Below are positions 37,211-47,151 of a stretch of DNA of 64,000 nt, one piece after another (the stretch's first letter is position 1; each line of letters starts with the position of its first letter). A program made the position numbers and the translations under genes. Source of the stretch: Paramicrobacterium humi (lineage in GTDB: Bacteria > Actinomycetota > Actinomycetes > Actinomycetales > Microbacteriaceae); the NCBI RefSeq assembly GCF_900105715.1, contig NZ_FNRY01000001.1:2728001-2792000 (forward strand), given 5' to 3'. Below the pieces are notes generated by a model. The model searched no databases, was not told where the DNA came from, and saw only the letters and a program-made list of their open reading frames with translations.

Positions 37211-38215
37211 ATGGATCTCACAATTCTCTGGTTCTGGATCATCGCCGTCCTGTTCGTCGGCTACTTCGTGCTCGACGGTTTCGACTTCGGCGTCGGCATG
37301 TCGCTTCCGTTCCTCGGCCGCGACGACACAGACCGCCGCGTGCTCATCAACACGATCGGCCCCGTGTGGGATCTGAACGAGACCTGGGTCATCGTCGCGG
37401 GAGCGTCCCTGTTCGCCGCCTTCCCGGAGTGGTACGCGACGCTGTTCAGCGGCTTCTACCTGCCGCTGCTGGTGATCCTCATCGCGCTCATCCTGCGCGG
37501 CGTATCGTTCGAGTACCGGCATCAGCGCCCGGAAGCGTCGTGGAAGCGACGCTTCGACGCGATGATCGTCGTCGGCTCCGCCCTGCCGGCGCTTCTCTGG
37601 GGCGTCGCGTTCGCCAATATCGTGCGCGGTGTGCCGCTCGACGCGAACCACGACTTCGCCGGCAGCCTCCTCGACCTGCTCAACCCGTACGCGCTCCTCG
37701 GCGGCGTCACGACCCTCCTGCTCTTCTTCACGCACGGCGTCGTCTTCGTCGCGCTCAAGACCGACGGCGGCATCCGGCATCGCGCGCGCAAGCTCGCGGC
37801 GCGCGCGGGCGTCGTGACCGTCATCGCGGCCGCCGCGTTCCTGACCTGGACCATCAGCTCGCACAGCGCGACGGCCGTCGTCATCCTCGCCGTCTCCGCG
37901 GCCGTGCTGCTCATCGGCGCACTCGTCGCCAACGCGGCAGGTCGCGAGGGCGTCGCGTTCACCCTCATGGCGGGAACTATCGCCACGGCCGTTCTCAGCC
38001 TGTTCGCCGCGCTGTTCCCCGCCGTCATGCCCGCGATCAACGACCCGGCGAACAGTCTCACGATCGCGAACGCCTCCTCCTCGCCGTACACGCTCCAGAT
38101 GATGAGCTGGATCGCGCTGTGCGCCCTCCCGCTCGTGCTCGTCTATCAGGGCTGGACGTACTGGATCTTCCGCAAGCGCGTGACCCGCGAGCACATTCCC
38201 GAGGCGGCGCACTGA
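37211..38215 (+). CDS. cydB: Cytochrome bd oxidase subunit II
   Basis: 334 residues, eight or so helices. The N-terminus DLTILWFWIIAVLFVGYFVL with DGFDFGVGM is the CydB hallmark, and WDLNETWVIVAGASLFAAFP follows. It pairs with CydA. The ATG at 37211 lies 8 nt after the cydA stop with AGGAG overlapping that stop; the open frame upstream is a shadow of cydA. Confidence 0.96.
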   Translation: MDLTILWFWIIAVLFVGYFVLDGFDFGVGMSLPFLGRDDTDRRVLINTIGPVWDLNETWVIVAGASLFAAFPEWYATLFSGFYLPLLVILIALILRGVSFEYRHQRPEASWKRRFDAMIVVGSALPALLWGVAFANIVRGVPLDANHDFAGSLLDLLNPYALLGGVTTLLLFFTHGVVFVALKTDGGIRHRARKLAARAGVVTVIAAAAFLTWTISSHSATAVVILAVSAAVLLIGALVANAAGREGVAFTLMAGTIATAVLSLFAALFPAVMPAINDPANSLTIANASSSPYTLQMMSWIALCALPLVLVYQGWTYWIFRKRVTREHIPEAAH

Positions 38216-38216
38216 C

Positions 38217-39854
38217 GTGAAGCCACTCGACCCTCGCCTCCTGCGGTACGCGCGCTCCAGCCGCGGCGCGCTCGCGACGGCTGCGCTCGTCGGCCTCGGC
38301 ACGACACTGTGCATCATCGCGTTCTCCTGGCTCGTCACCTCAGTGATCACCGGCGTGATCGATGGTGCGGATGCCGCCGGCATCGCGCGCGCCCTCGGCG
38401 GCGTCGCCGTCATCGTCGTGCTCCGCAGCATCCTGTCGTGGCTGACCGAAGTCGTCGGGATGCGCGCGGCCGCTCGTGCGAAGAGCGAGCTGCGCGAGGG
38501 CGTGCTCAGCGCTCTCGACACGCTCGGGGCCGGCTGGCTCGCGCGGCACAACTCTGCCCGTCTCACGACGCTGCTCGGCCACGGCCTCGATGCGCTGGAC
38601 GACTACTTCGCGCGCTACATCCCACAGCTACTGCTGACGGCACTCGCCGTTCCGGTCCTGCTCATCACGGTGCTCAGCCAGGACTGGCTGTCCGCCGTCA
38701 TCCTCGCCGTCACGCTCCCGATAATCCCGGTCTTCATGGTGCTCGTGGGACTCGCGACCCGATCGGTGCAGCGCAAACAGTGGAACACGCTCAGCCGGCT
38801 GTCAGCCCAGTTCCTCGACGTGATCGGCGGGCTCGCGACGCTGAAGATCTTCGGCCGCGAACGCCGCCAGCTGACGCGCATGCGGGACATCACCGACGAC
38901 TACCGGGGCACGACGATGGCGGTGCTGCGCGTCTCGTTCCTCTCCGGCTTCGTCCTCGAGCTGTTCTCGAGCCTGTCCGTCGCGCTCGTTGCCGTCTCGA
39001 TCGGCTTTCGCCTCGTCGACGGCAGCCTGCCGCTCGCGACAGGCCTGTTCGTGCTCCTGCTGGCGCCGGAAGTGTTCCAGCCGCTGCGCCAGGTCGGGGC
39101 GAACTTCCATGCGGCCGCCGAGGGCGTCGAAGCGGCCGAGGATGCGTTCGCGATCCTCGACGAGGCGGCGGCGGCCCCGATAAGGCCCGCGCACGCGCGT
39201 GAGCTGCGCGGTGATCTGACCCTCGACGAGGTCACGATCCGCCGCGAGGGCACCGTCGTCGTCGACGGTCTTTCCGCTGTGCTGCGGCGCGGCCACGTGA
39301 CAGCGATCACGGGCCCGAGCGGAGTCGGGAAGTCGAGCCTGCTCGCCGCGATCGCCGGGGTGCTTCCGCACGAGGGCGCCATGCGGGTCGACGGCGTCGA
39401 CGTGAGCGGAGCCCCCGTCGCCGCCCGCGACTGGCTGGCCTGGGCTCCGCAAGACCCGTCCCTGCAGGCCGGGACGGTGCGCTCCAACGTGTCACTCGGA
39501 GATCCCGCGCCGAACAGCGCCGTCGCCGAGCAGTGCCTTCGCCTGGCCGCCGCCGGTGACATTCGCCTCGACACCGGCGTCGGAGTCGGCGGTGCCGGCC
39601 TGTCCGGCGGGCAGGCGCAGCGCGTCGGCGTCGCGCGCGCCTACTACCGGGCGCTCACCCGCGGCTGCAGCGTCGTCGCGCTCGACGAGCCGAGCTCCGC
39701 CCTCGATGCGCGCACCGAGCACTCGCTCGCGCGCGGCATCCGCGAGCTCGCCGGTCACGGCATCGCCGTCGTTCTCGTGAGCCACCGGGAGGCGCTCGTC
39801 GAGTGGGCGGACGAGACGATCCGGCTCGACGCGGGAACGGCGGTCCCCGCATGA
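38217..39854 (+). CDS. cydD: Heme/thiol ABC exporter subunit CydD
   Basis: 545 residues. Six membrane helices (residues about 20-300) with ARYIPQLLLTALAVPVLL, then an ABC domain with GPSGVGKSSLL (Walker A near 367), LSGGQAQRVGVARAYYR and VVALDEPSSALDART (Walker B). With CydC it forms the exporter or heme-handling transporter needed for cytochrome bd assembly. The GTG start is one base after the cydB stop. The stop overlaps cydC (ATGA). Confidence 0.93.
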   Translation: MKPLDPRLLRYARSSRGALATAALVGLGTTLCIIAFSWLVTSVITGVIDGADAAGIARALGGVAVIVVLRSILSWLTEVVGMRAAARAKSELREGVLSALDTLGAGWLARHNSARLTTLLGHGLDALDDYFARYIPQLLLTALAVPVLLITVLSQDWLSAVILAVTLPIIPVFMVLVGLATRSVQRKQWNTLSRLSAQFLDVIGGLATLKIFGRERRQLTRMRDITDDYRGTTMAVLRVSFLSGFVLELFSSLSVALVAVSIGFRLVDGSLPLATGLFVLLLAPEVFQPLRQVGANFHAAAEGVEAAEDAFAILDEAAAAPIRPAHARELRGDLTLDEVTIRREGTVVVDGLSAVLRRGHVTAITGPSGVGKSSLLAAIAGVLPHEGAMRVDGVDVSGAPVAARDWLAWAPQDPSLQAGTVRSNVSLGDPAPNSAVAEQCLRLAAAGDIRLDTGVGVGGAGLSGGQAQRVGVARAYYRALTRGCSVVALDEPSSALDARTEHSLARGIRELAGHGIAVVLVSHREALVEWADETIRLDAGTAVPA

Positions 39855-41542
39855 ACGCGCGCACGCTCGACCTCGACACCGCGCGCGTTCTGCGCACGGC
39901 GCTTCCGCCGGCGCGAAACGCGCTTCCGGGACTGCTCGCGGGTGCCGGTTCGGGACTCGCGGCCGTCGCGCTGCTCGCGACGAGCGCGTGGCTCATCACG
40001 CGGGCCGCGGAACAGCCTCCCGTGCTGTACCTGACCATGGCGACCGTGGGCGTGCGCGCGTTCGCTCTCGCCCGCGCGGTGTTCCGCTACCTCGACCGCC
40101 TCTACAGCCATGACGCCGTGTTCCGCCAGCTCTCCGGCCTCCGCGTCGGTCTGCTGGAGCGGCTGATCCCGCTCGCACCGGCGGGCCTCGGCGGCACCCG
40201 CCGCGGCTCCCTGTTGAGCGCTCTCGTCGGCGACGTCGACGAACTGCAGAACCTCTGGCTTCGCGTCGTGCAGCCGCTCGTCATCGCCGGTGTCGTCGCG
40301 GCGGTCGCCGTCGGCGGCGTCGCGCTCCTTTCCGCGCCCGCCGCGCTTGTGCTTCTCGTGGCTCTCATCGTCGGCGGGGTCCTCTCCACGCTCGCGGGCA
40401 CGAGGATCGCCGCCGCGGCGGAGCGGGGCATCGCGCCGTTGCGCGCACGACTGAACGACGCCGTGCTCGACTACGTGTCGGGGTTCGCCGTGCTCAGCCA
40501 CTTCGGCGCGGCGGATCAGGCGAGGCAGCGCGTTCGCGACGCCGACCGCGCGCTCACGCGGGCGCTCGTGCGCCGCGCGAGCGGCGCCGGAATCGGCGCG
40601 GGCGTGCTGACGCTGTGCGCCGGGCTCGCGGTCGCGGGAGCGGCGGCATCCGCTCTTCCGCTCGTGGGAGCCAACGGAGCGGGCGGCCCCGGCTTCGCGG
40701 TGGTCGTGCTCGTTCCGCTCGCCGTGTTCGAGGCGATCGGCACGGTTCCCGTCGCCCTCGGCACGTGGCGGCAGGTGCGCGCGAGCGCCGAGCGCATCGC
40801 CGAGACCGCACCCGCGGTCGTTCCCGCCGAAGTTCCCGCCGAAGTTCCGGCGGAGGCGGTTCGGCCCGACGTGGATCTGGCCGGTCGCGAGGGCCTTGAC
40901 CTTCGCCTCGAGAACGTGTCCGCGCGCTGGCCCGGCGCCGCTGTCGATACGCTGCGCGGGGTGACGTTCGAGGCGGCCGCGGGGGAGTGCGTGCTGGTGG
41001 ACGGCGAATCCGGCTCCGGCAAGTCGACTCTCGCGCACGTGCTCGTGCGCTTCCTCGAGCACGACGGCGTCTACACGATCGGTGGCGCCAAGGCGGAGTC
41101 CGGTGCGGCGGTTCGATCGCTCGTCGGCCTCTGCGAGCAGCATCCATACCTGTTCGATGACACCATCCGGCAGAACCTGCTGTTCGCGCGGGACACCGCG
41201 GACGACTCCGAGCTCATGGGCGTCCTCGAACGCGTCGGGCTCGCCGACTGGGTGCGCGCCCGCGGCGGCCTCGACGCGCGCGTGGGGGAGCGCGGCTCGC
41301 TCGTGTCGGGAGGGCAGGCGCAACGCCTCGCGTTCGCTCGAGCGCTGCTGCGCGGCTTCCCCATCCTCGTGCTCGACGAGCCGACGGCGAACGTCGAACG
41401 GGCACTGGGCGAAGGGCTCATGCGCGACCTGCTCGAAGCGGCTCGCGCCGAAGGCCGCACCGTGATCCTCATCTCGCACGACACGGCGCCGGAAGGCCTG
41501 ATCGACCGGAGGTTCACGATGCGGGAAGGGCGGCTCGCGTAG
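39851..41542 (+). CDS. cydC: Heme/thiol ABC exporter subunit CydC
   Basis: 563 residues. Membrane part with ALLATSAWLITRAAEQPPVL and RAVFRYLDRLYSHDAVFRQL, both highly typical of CydC. The ATPase domain has GESGSGKSTLAHVL (Walker A near 390), LVSGGQAQRLAFARALL and LVLDEPTANVE. A linker near residues 324-335 holds three VPAE repeats encoded by a 12-bp tandem repeat. It dimerises with CydD. It is the last gene of cydABDC, before leuS. Confidence 0.93.
   Translation: MNARTLDLDTARVLRTALPPARNALPGLLAGAGSGLAAVALLATSAWLITRAAEQPPVLYLTMATVGVRAFALARAVFRYLDRLYSHDAVFRQLSGLRVGLLERLIPLAPAGLGGTRRGSLLSALVGDVDELQNLWLRVVQPLVIAGVVAAVAVGGVALLSAPAALVLLVALIVGGVLSTLAGTRIAAAAERGIAPLRARLNDAVLDYVSGFAVLSHFGAADQARQRVRDADRALTRALVRRASGAGIGAGVLTLCAGLAVAGAAASALPLVGANGAGGPGFAVVVLVPLAVFEAIGTVPVALGTWRQVRASAERIAETAPAVVPAEVPAEVPAEAVRPDVDLAGREGLDLRLENVSARWPGAAVDTLRGVTFEAAAGECVLVDGESGSGKSTLAHVLVRFLEHDGVYTIGGAKAESGAAVRSLVGLCEQHPYLFDDTIRQNLLFARDTADDSELMGVLERVGLADWVRARGGLDARVGERGSLVSGGQAQRLAFARALLRGFPILVLDEPTANVERALGEGLMRDLLEAARAEGRTVILISHDTAPEGLIDRRFTMREGRLA
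40820..40855 (+). repeat. Three tandem 12-bp repeats inside cydC
   Basis: GTTCCCGCCGAA occurs at 40820 and 40832 (exact) and as GTTCCGGCGGAG at 40844. It encodes VPAE three times in the linker between the membrane and ATPase domains. Being in multiples of 3 bp, slippage would alter linker length without frameshift. Confidence 0.9.
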
Positions 41543-41545
41543 CGG

Positions 41546-41551
41546 TATCGT
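41546..41551 (+). promoter_or_regulatory. leuS: Candidate -10 box for leuS
   Basis: TATCGT lies about 60 nt before the leuS start, immediately after the cydC stop. No convincing -35 was found. Confidence 0.35.
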
Positions 41552-41612
41552 AGAGAGTTGGATCGCCCGCGCACGCGGCGCCAGCTTCCCCGCAGACTGA
41601 GATTGAGAGAAC

Positions 41613-44132
41613 GTGTCCCACGAGCACACCCCGGCCGCCGATCAGGCGGAGAAGTACGATTTCGCTGCCATCCAAGAGGCGTGGCTTCCCGTCTGGGACG
41701 AGCTGAACCCATTCTCCACGGACGACGCGACTGACGAGCGGCCGCGGAAGTACGTGCTCGACATGTTCCCGTACCCGTCCGGGGACCTGCACATGGGCCA
41801 CGCCGAGGCTTTCGCCCTCGGCGACATCGTCGCGCGGTACTGGCGGCAGCGCGGATACAACGTGCTGCACCCGATCGGCTGGGACTCGTTCGGGCTGCCC
41901 GCCGAGAACGCGGCGATCAAGCGCGGCGTGGATCCGCGCGCGTGGACCTACGGCAACATCGAGCAGCAGAAGTCGAGCTTCCGCATCTACGCCCCGTCGT
42001 TCGACTGGTCGCGTGAACTGCACACGTCCGACCCCGAGTACTACCGCTGGAACCAGTGGCTGTTCCTCAAGCTGTACGAGAAGGGCCTCGCGTACCGCAA
42101 GGCGAGCCCCGTCAACTGGTGCCCGAACGACCAGACGGTGCTCGCGAACGAGCAGGTCGTCGACGGTCACTGCGAGCGCTGCGGCGCGCTCGTCACCAAG
42201 CGCAAGCTCACCCAGTGGTATTTCCGCATCACCGACTACGCCGACCGGCTCGTCGACGACCTCGAGCAGCTCGCCGACACCTGGCCGCACAAGGTGCTGT
42301 CGATGCAGCGCAACTGGGTCGGCCGATCCACCGGTGCCGACGTCGAGTTCCACATCGAGGGCCGGGACGACCCCGTGACGGTGTACACGACGCGCCCCGA
42401 CACGCTCTACGGCGTGACGTTCATGGTCGTCGCTCCCGACTCGGAACTCGCGAGCGAACTCGTCGAGGGCGCGGAGCCGGAGCTTCGCGAAGCCTTCGAC
42501 GCGTACCTCGAGAAGACCCGAGGCGAGACCGACATCGACCGCCTCTCGACCGAGCGCGAGAAGAGCGGCGTCTTCCTCGGTCGCTACGCCGTTCACCCGC
42601 TGACGGGGGAGCGCCTGCCGATCTGGGCCGCCGACTACGTGCTCGCCGACTACGGGCACGGCGCCGTCATGGCCGTGCCCGCGCACGACCAGCGCGACTT
42701 CGACTTCGCCAAGGCGTTCGAACTGCCGATCCGGATCGTCGTCGACACCACGGTCGAGGAGACGGATGCCGCTCCGCTGCGTGCCGAGACGATGACCGAG
42801 GCTCTCGCGGGCGACGGCGTGCTCGTGAACTCGGGACCGTACGACGGCCTGCGCAAGGCGGAGGCGATCGAGAAGATTACCGCGTCGCTGCGCGAGAGCG
42901 GCCTTGGCGCTCCGGCCAAGAACTACCGCCTTCGCGACTGGCTCATCTCGCGGCAGCGCTACTGGGGCACCCCGATCCCGATCATCCACTGCGAGCAGTG
43001 CGGCGAGGTTCCGGTTCCCGAGGACCAGCTGCCCGTCACTCTTCCGCCCGCCGAGGGGCTCGACCTGCGTCCGAAGGGCGCGAGTCCGCTCGGCGCCGCG
43101 GACGACTGGGTGAATGTCGCGTGTCCGACGTGCGGCGGTCCAGCGCGTCGCGACTCCGACACGATGGACACGTTCGTCGACAGCTCGTGGTACTTCCTGC
43201 GCTACCTCTCGGCGACCTCAGACGACGTCGCCTTCGACGTCGAGGAGGCGAAGCGCTGGGCGCCCGTCGACCAGTACGTCGGCGGCGTCGAGCATGCCAT
43301 CCTGCACTTGCTGTACGCGCGCTTCATGACGAAGGTGCTGCACGACCTCGGCTACGTCGACTTCGTCGAGCCCTTCACGGCCCTGCTCAACCAGGGCATG
43401 GTGCTCATGGACGGCCAGAAGATGAGCAAGAGCGTCGGCAACCTCGTCGAGTTCGCCGGTGAGCTCGCCGCCTATGGAGCCGATGCGCTCCGCGTCACTC
43501 TCGCCTTCGCCGGACCGCCCGAGGACGACATCGACTGGGCCGACGTGTCTCCCGCCGGCTCCTCGAAGTTCCTCGCTCGCGCCTGGCGCATCGCGCACGA
43601 CGTGTCGAGCGAGCCCGATCTCGAGTTCAGCGACGGTGACGTGCAGCTGCGCCGGCAGGTGCACCGCTTCCTCGACGATGCACCCGCGCTCATCGAGTCG
43701 TACAAGTTCAACGTCGCCATCGCGCGGCTCATGGAGCTCGTCAACGTGACCCGCAAGGCGATCGACGCAGGTCCCGGCGCCGGCGACCCGGCCGTCCGTG
43801 AGGCGGCCGAGACGATCGCCATCGCGCTCAACGTCTTCGCGCCGTACACCGCGGAAGACATGTGGAGCCATCTCGGCTATGAGCCCGCCGTCGCCAATGT
43901 CACGTGGCGGGAAGCCGACCCGACCCTGCTCGTCGAGGAAGAGGTGACGGCCGTCGTCCAGGTCAACGGCAAGGTTCGCGGTCGTCTGCAGGTGCCGCCG
44001 TCGATCGCACCCGAGGAGCTCGAGCGTCTCGCACGCGCGGATGCCAACGTGCAGCGCGCCATCGGCGACGCGGAGATCCGAAACGTCATCGTGCGCGCCC
44101 CGAAGATCGTGAGCATCGCCACGGCCAAGTAG
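41613..44132 (+). CDS. leuS: Leucyl-tRNA synthetase
   Basis: 839 residues. HIGH is HMGH in [18 protein letters not shown] near residue 60; KMSKS is at about 603-607 in [11 protein letters not shown]. The CP1 editing domain carries [19 protein letters not shown] and GTGA-like [16 protein letters not shown] zinc-binding-type insertion has CERCG near residue 190 and CEQCG near 461. It charges tRNA-Leu. The GTG start follows the weak GAGAGAAC. The IleRS, ValRS and LeuRS genes all lie within 45 kb here. Confidence 0.97.
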   Translation: MSHEHTPAADQAEKYDFAAIQEAWLPVWDELNPFSTDDATDERPRKYVLDMFPYPSGDLHMGHAEAFALGDIVARYWRQRGYNVLHPIGWDSFGLPAENAAIKRGVDPRAWTYGNIEQQKSSFRIYAPSFDWSRELHTSDPEYYRWNQWLFLKLYEKGLAYRKASPVNWCPNDQTVLANEQVVDGHCERCGALVTKRKLTQWYFRITDYADRLVDDLEQLADTWPHKVLSMQRNWVGRSTGADVEFHIEGRDDPVTVYTTRPDTLYGVTFMVVAPDSELASELVEGAEPELREAFDAYLEKTRGETDIDRLSTEREKSGVFLGRYAVHPLTGERLPIWAADYVLADYGHGAVMAVPAHDQRDFDFAKAFELPIRIVVDTTVEETDAAPLRAETMTEALAGDGVLVNSGPYDGLRKAEAIEKITASLRESGLGAPAKNYRLRDWLISRQRYWGTPIPIIHCEQCGEVPVPEDQLPVTLPPAEGLDLRPKGASPLGAADDWVNVACPTCGGPARRDSDTMDTFVDSSWYFLRYLSATSDDVAFDVEEAKRWAPVDQYVGGVEHAILHLLYARFMTKVLHDLGYVDFVEPFTALLNQGMVLMDGQKMSKSVGNLVEFAGELAAYGADALRVTLAFAGPPEDDIDWADVSPAGSSKFLARAWRIAHDVSSEPDLEFSDGDVQLRRQVHRFLDDAPALIESYKFNVAIARLMELVNVTRKAIDAGPGAGDPAVREAAETIAIALNVFAPYTAEDMWSHLGYEPAVANVTWREADPTLLVEEEVTAVVQVNGKVRGRLQVPPSIAPEELERLARADANVQRAIGDAEIRNVIVRAPKIVSIATAK

Positions 44133-44140
44133 CGGCTCGC

Positions 44141-44177
44141 CCCTCCACAGCGCTCGCGGGCGGCGCGCCCTCCACAG
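44141..44177. repeat. Two CCCTCCACAG direct repeats upstream of comEA
   Basis: CCCTCCACAG occurs at 44141-44150 and 44168-44177, 27 bp apart, in the leuS-comEA gap. They lie upstream of the comEA -10 box (TACGCT, 44215-44220). Possible activator sites; inference only. Confidence 0.45.
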
Positions 44178-44214
44178 GACGCGTCGCCCGCCGGTTCTCC
44201 GGCTCCACCGGTCC

Positions 44215-44220
44215 TACGCT
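44215..44220 (+). promoter_or_regulatory. comEA: -10 box of the leaderless comEA transcript
   Basis: TACGCT is followed by exactly 6 nt and the ATG at 44227, with no SD. Confidence 0.5.
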
Positions 44221-44226
44221 CGTGGG

Positions 44227-44823
44227 ATGGGTGAGCGGGCCGAAGTGGCAAGACGAGCCCGACGACCGCGACGCCTGCGACTCGGTGCCGGTGCCGCCGT
44301 CCTGGTCGTGCTCGCCGGTCTCGCCGTCACGGTCCTCGTCACCCTGCTGCAGCCTGGCTCGTCGAGCTCCGCGGTGGTCCCGCATCCCTCCGCATCGGCG
44401 GCACCGGCGACGATCTACGTGCATGTTCTCGGCGCCGTGTCGGATCCGGGACTGTACCGGCTGACCGACGGTGCGCGGGTCATGGACGCCGTCGCTGCCG
44501 CGGGAGGCTTCACCGCGGACGCGGATCAGGCCGGCGTGAACCTCGCTCGCTTCGTCACCGACGGGGAGCAGGTGCGCGTGCCGACAACAGGCGAGACGAC
44601 AGAACAGGCGCAAGAAGGCACGGATGCCGGCGGGCTCGTCAATCTCAATACAGCGAGCGCCGAGCAGCTCGCGACGCTCCCGCGCATCGGTCCCGCGCTC
44701 GCGCAGCGCATCATCGCGTGGCGAGACGACAACGGGGGTTTCCGGTCCGTCGACGATTTGCGCAGCGTGTCGGGCATCGGCGAGAAGACGTTCGCGATGC
44801 TGCAGGAACTCGTGACGGTGTGA
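44227..44823 (+). CDS. comEA: Competence protein ComEA (DNA receptor)
   Basis: 198 residues. A membrane anchor lies at about residues 18-42. A SLBB-like domain follows (IYVHVLGAVSDPGLYRLTDG, near 59-78), then a short acidic linker. A helix-hairpin-helix domain ends the protein: LVNLNTASAEQLATLPRIGP and SVDDLRSVSGIGEKTF. It is expected outside the membrane, holding double-stranded DNA for uptake through ComEC, whose gene begins one base after its stop. The arrangement comEA-comEC-holA is typical of Actinobacteria. It is probably leaderless. Confidence 0.94.
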   Translation: MGERAEVARRARRPRRLRLGAGAAVLVVLAGLAVTVLVTLLQPGSSSSAVVPHPSASAAPATIYVHVLGAVSDPGLYRLTDGARVMDAVAAAGGFTADADQAGVNLARFVTDGEQVRVPTTGETTEQAQEGTDAGGLVNLNTASAEQLATLPRIGPALAQRIIAWRDDNGGFRSVDDLRSVSGIGEKTFAMLQELVTV

Positions 44824-44824
44824 C

Positions 44825-47122
44825 ATGCGACTCGCGCTGCCCGCCGCCATCGCCTGGATCGTCGCGCTCAGCGCGCTGCTCAGCGGAGCACACGTGCTCG
44901 GCGCGGCGCTCTGCCTCCTGTGTGCGACGGTGTGCTGCGGAGTCGTCGTCGCTCGCCGCCGGGGCGGCGTTCTGGCGCTGGTCGCTGTCGCGGCCGCGTG
45001 CGGCGTCGGTGTCTGCGTCACTGCGGCGCTGGCCGAACCGGTTCGCCGGCCTCCCGTGCTCGTGGAGGCCGCCGAGCAGGGTCACCTCGTCGACGCCGTC
45101 GTCGTTCTCGACTCCGCGCTCGCGCCAAGCTCGGGCGGCAAACTGCGCGCCACCGCCACGCTGCGAGAACTCGACGCGCGAGCGGTGAACGTGCCGGTCG
45201 CCGTGTTCACGTCGCCGGAGACGACGGCGGCGCCTCACCTCGGCTCGACGGTGACGATGCGAGCGCGGGTGCTGCTCACGGACCCCGGCGATTCGGCATC
45301 CGCCTTGCTGTTCAGCGACGAGGAGCTCGTCCAGACGGAGGATCCGCCCGCGTATCTCGCGTGGGCGGGAACGATGCGCGAGCGCTTCGTCGCCCTGTGC
45401 GCTCAGCTGCCGGGCGACGGCGGCCGGCTGCTGCCGGGACTCGCGGTCGGCGACACGACAGCCGTGTCGAGCGACCTGGACGGTGCTATGAAGCAATCGT
45501 CGCTGAGCCATCTCACAGCGGTCTCCGGCGCGAATTGCGCAATCGTCGTGGCGGCGGCGATGGCCGTGCTCGCTCGGCTCGGCGTCGCACGTTGGATGCG
45601 CACGGTCGGCGCTCTCGCGCTCCTCGGTGCGTTCGTCGTTCTCGTGACGCCCCAGGCGAGCGTGGTTCGCGCGGCGGTGATGGCGTCGATAGCGCTCATC
45701 GTGCACGCGCGAGGGCGCCCCGCCGGCGGACTGTCCGTGCTGTCCGTCACCGTGATCGGGCTGCTCATCGCCGACCCCTGGCTCGCGCTCGATGCCGGCT
45801 TCGCCCTCTCGGTGCTCGCGACAGCCGGGCTGCTCGTGCTCGCACGTCCGCTCGCGAACGCGATCGCACGCGTGCTTCCTCGCCTCGTCGCGAACCTCGT
45901 GTCTCTGCCGCTCGCGGCGCAGCTCGCGTGTCAGCCGGTGCTGATCCTGTTGAGCAGCACCCTCCCGGTCTACGGGGTCGCCGCGAACATCCTCGCGGCA
46001 CCGGCAGCCCCGCTCGGCACGGTGGCTGGGCTCATCGCCTGCATCGTCGGCACGGCGCATCCCGGTGCTGCTTTCGTTCTCGCCTGGATCGGCTTCGTGC
46101 CCGCCGCGTGGATCGCGGGCGTCGCGAACGTCACGTCGGGACTGCCCGCCGCGAATCTCCCGTGGCTTCCGGGCGTGCCCGGCGCGCTGCTCATCGGAGC
46201 GGCGGCCGCCGCCCTCGCGGCGCTTACGATGTCGAATCGGCTCCGCCGTCATCGAGTGGGCGCCCTGCTCGCGGTCGCGCTCTTGCTCGGCACCGGCGGA
46301 TACGGCGGAATCCTCGGCGGCGCCGCGATCGCCGATGCGCTGCGTCGTCCGGCGACGTGGACGGTCGCCGCATGCGATGTCGGCCAGGGGGACGCTGTGC
46401 TCGTGCGGGGAGGAGGGGCGGTGCTTCTCGTCGACACAGGCCCCGACCCGAAGCCTCTCGGAGACTGCCTTGCGGAGCTTGGCATCCAGCGCATCGACCT
46501 GCTCGTGCTCACTCACTATGACCTCGACCACCGGGGAGGAGTCGCCGCCGTGTACGGCCGCACGGCCGAGGCTTTCGTGCAGACCCCGCACGACGACGCG
46601 GGCGCCGAGATCGTCAGCGATCTGGAGCAGGCGGGCGCCCGCGTGACGATCGCCCGTGCCGGGATGAGCGGCGCCGTCGGCGGCATCCGATACGACGTGC
46701 TCTGGCCCGCCGACCCTCACCTCGACGGCAACGCGGGGAGCGTGACCCTGAGCGTGCACGTGGACGGCTTGAGCGTGCTCCTGCTCGGCGACCTCGGGCA
46801 GGACGCACAAGGCCGACTGCTGCGGCGCCACACACTCGACGGCAGATATGACATCGTGAAGGTCTCCCATCACGGCAGCGCTGATCAGGAGCCCGCCCTC
46901 TACGAGACGGTGGCGGCTTCGATCGCTCTCGTCTCCGTTGGCGCGGACAACGACTACGGGCATCCCACCGGCGCGGCTCTCGAGATGCTCAAGCGGGCCG
47001 GATCGCGCGTCTTCAGAACTGATGAGCAGGGAATGATCATGCTCTGGAGCGAGCCGACCGGCATCGGCGCGTGGACGGCGAAGAGCGCACAGCCGGAGCC
47101 GGCCGTCAGCCCCTCCGGCTAG
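44825..47122 (+). CDS. comEC: DNA internalisation protein ComEC/Rec2
   Basis: 765 residues. Three hydrophobic segments start the protein. A DUF4131-like extracellular part spans about 80-200 and the competence membrane core about 220-490 (HLTAVSGANCAIVVAAAMAV is diagnostic). A C-terminal metallo-beta-lactamase-like domain shows CDVGQGDAVLVRGGGAVLLV, LTHYDLDHRGG (HxDxDH near residue 562) and KVSHHGSADQEP. It forms the channel for single-stranded DNA entry, and the MBL domain is thought to degrade the other strand. All three metal-motif blocks are intact, so the gene looks functional. Confidence 0.95.
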   Translation: MRLALPAAIAWIVALSALLSGAHVLGAALCLLCATVCCGVVVARRRGGVLALVAVAAACGVGVCVTAALAEPVRRPPVLVEAAEQGHLVDAVVVLDSALAPSSGGKLRATATLRELDARAVNVPVAVFTSPETTAAPHLGSTVTMRARVLLTDPGDSASALLFSDEELVQTEDPPAYLAWAGTMRERFVALCAQLPGDGGRLLPGLAVGDTTAVSSDLDGAMKQSSLSHLTAVSGANCAIVVAAAMAVLARLGVARWMRTVGALALLGAFVVLVTPQASVVRAAVMASIALIVHARGRPAGGLSVLSVTVIGLLIADPWLALDAGFALSVLATAGLLVLARPLANAIARVLPRLVANLVSLPLAAQLACQPVLILLSSTLPVYGVAANILAAPAAPLGTVAGLIACIVGTAHPGAAFVLAWIGFVPAAWIAGVANVTSGLPAANLPWLPGVPGALLIGAAAAALAALTMSNRLRRHRVGALLAVALLLGTGGYGGILGGAAIADALRRPATWTVAACDVGQGDAVLVRGGGAVLLVDTGPDPKPLGDCLAELGIQRIDLLVLTHYDLDHRGGVAAVYGRTAEAFVQTPHDDAGAEIVSDLEQAGARVTIARAGMSGAVGGIRYDVLWPADPHLDGNAGSVTLSVHVDGLSVLLLGDLGQDAQGRLLRRHTLDGRYDIVKVSHHGSADQEPALYETVAASIALVSVGADNDYGHPTGAALEMLKRAGSRVFRTDEQGMIMLWSEPTGIGAWTAKSAQPEPAVSPSG

Positions 47123-47151
47123 GCTTGAGGCAACGGATCGGAAGGAGCCTC

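Noticed and set aside
44711-46963. 750-codon minus-strand open frame
   Set aside because: Antisense to comEC; low-complexity RRHEQ-type composition and no start signal.
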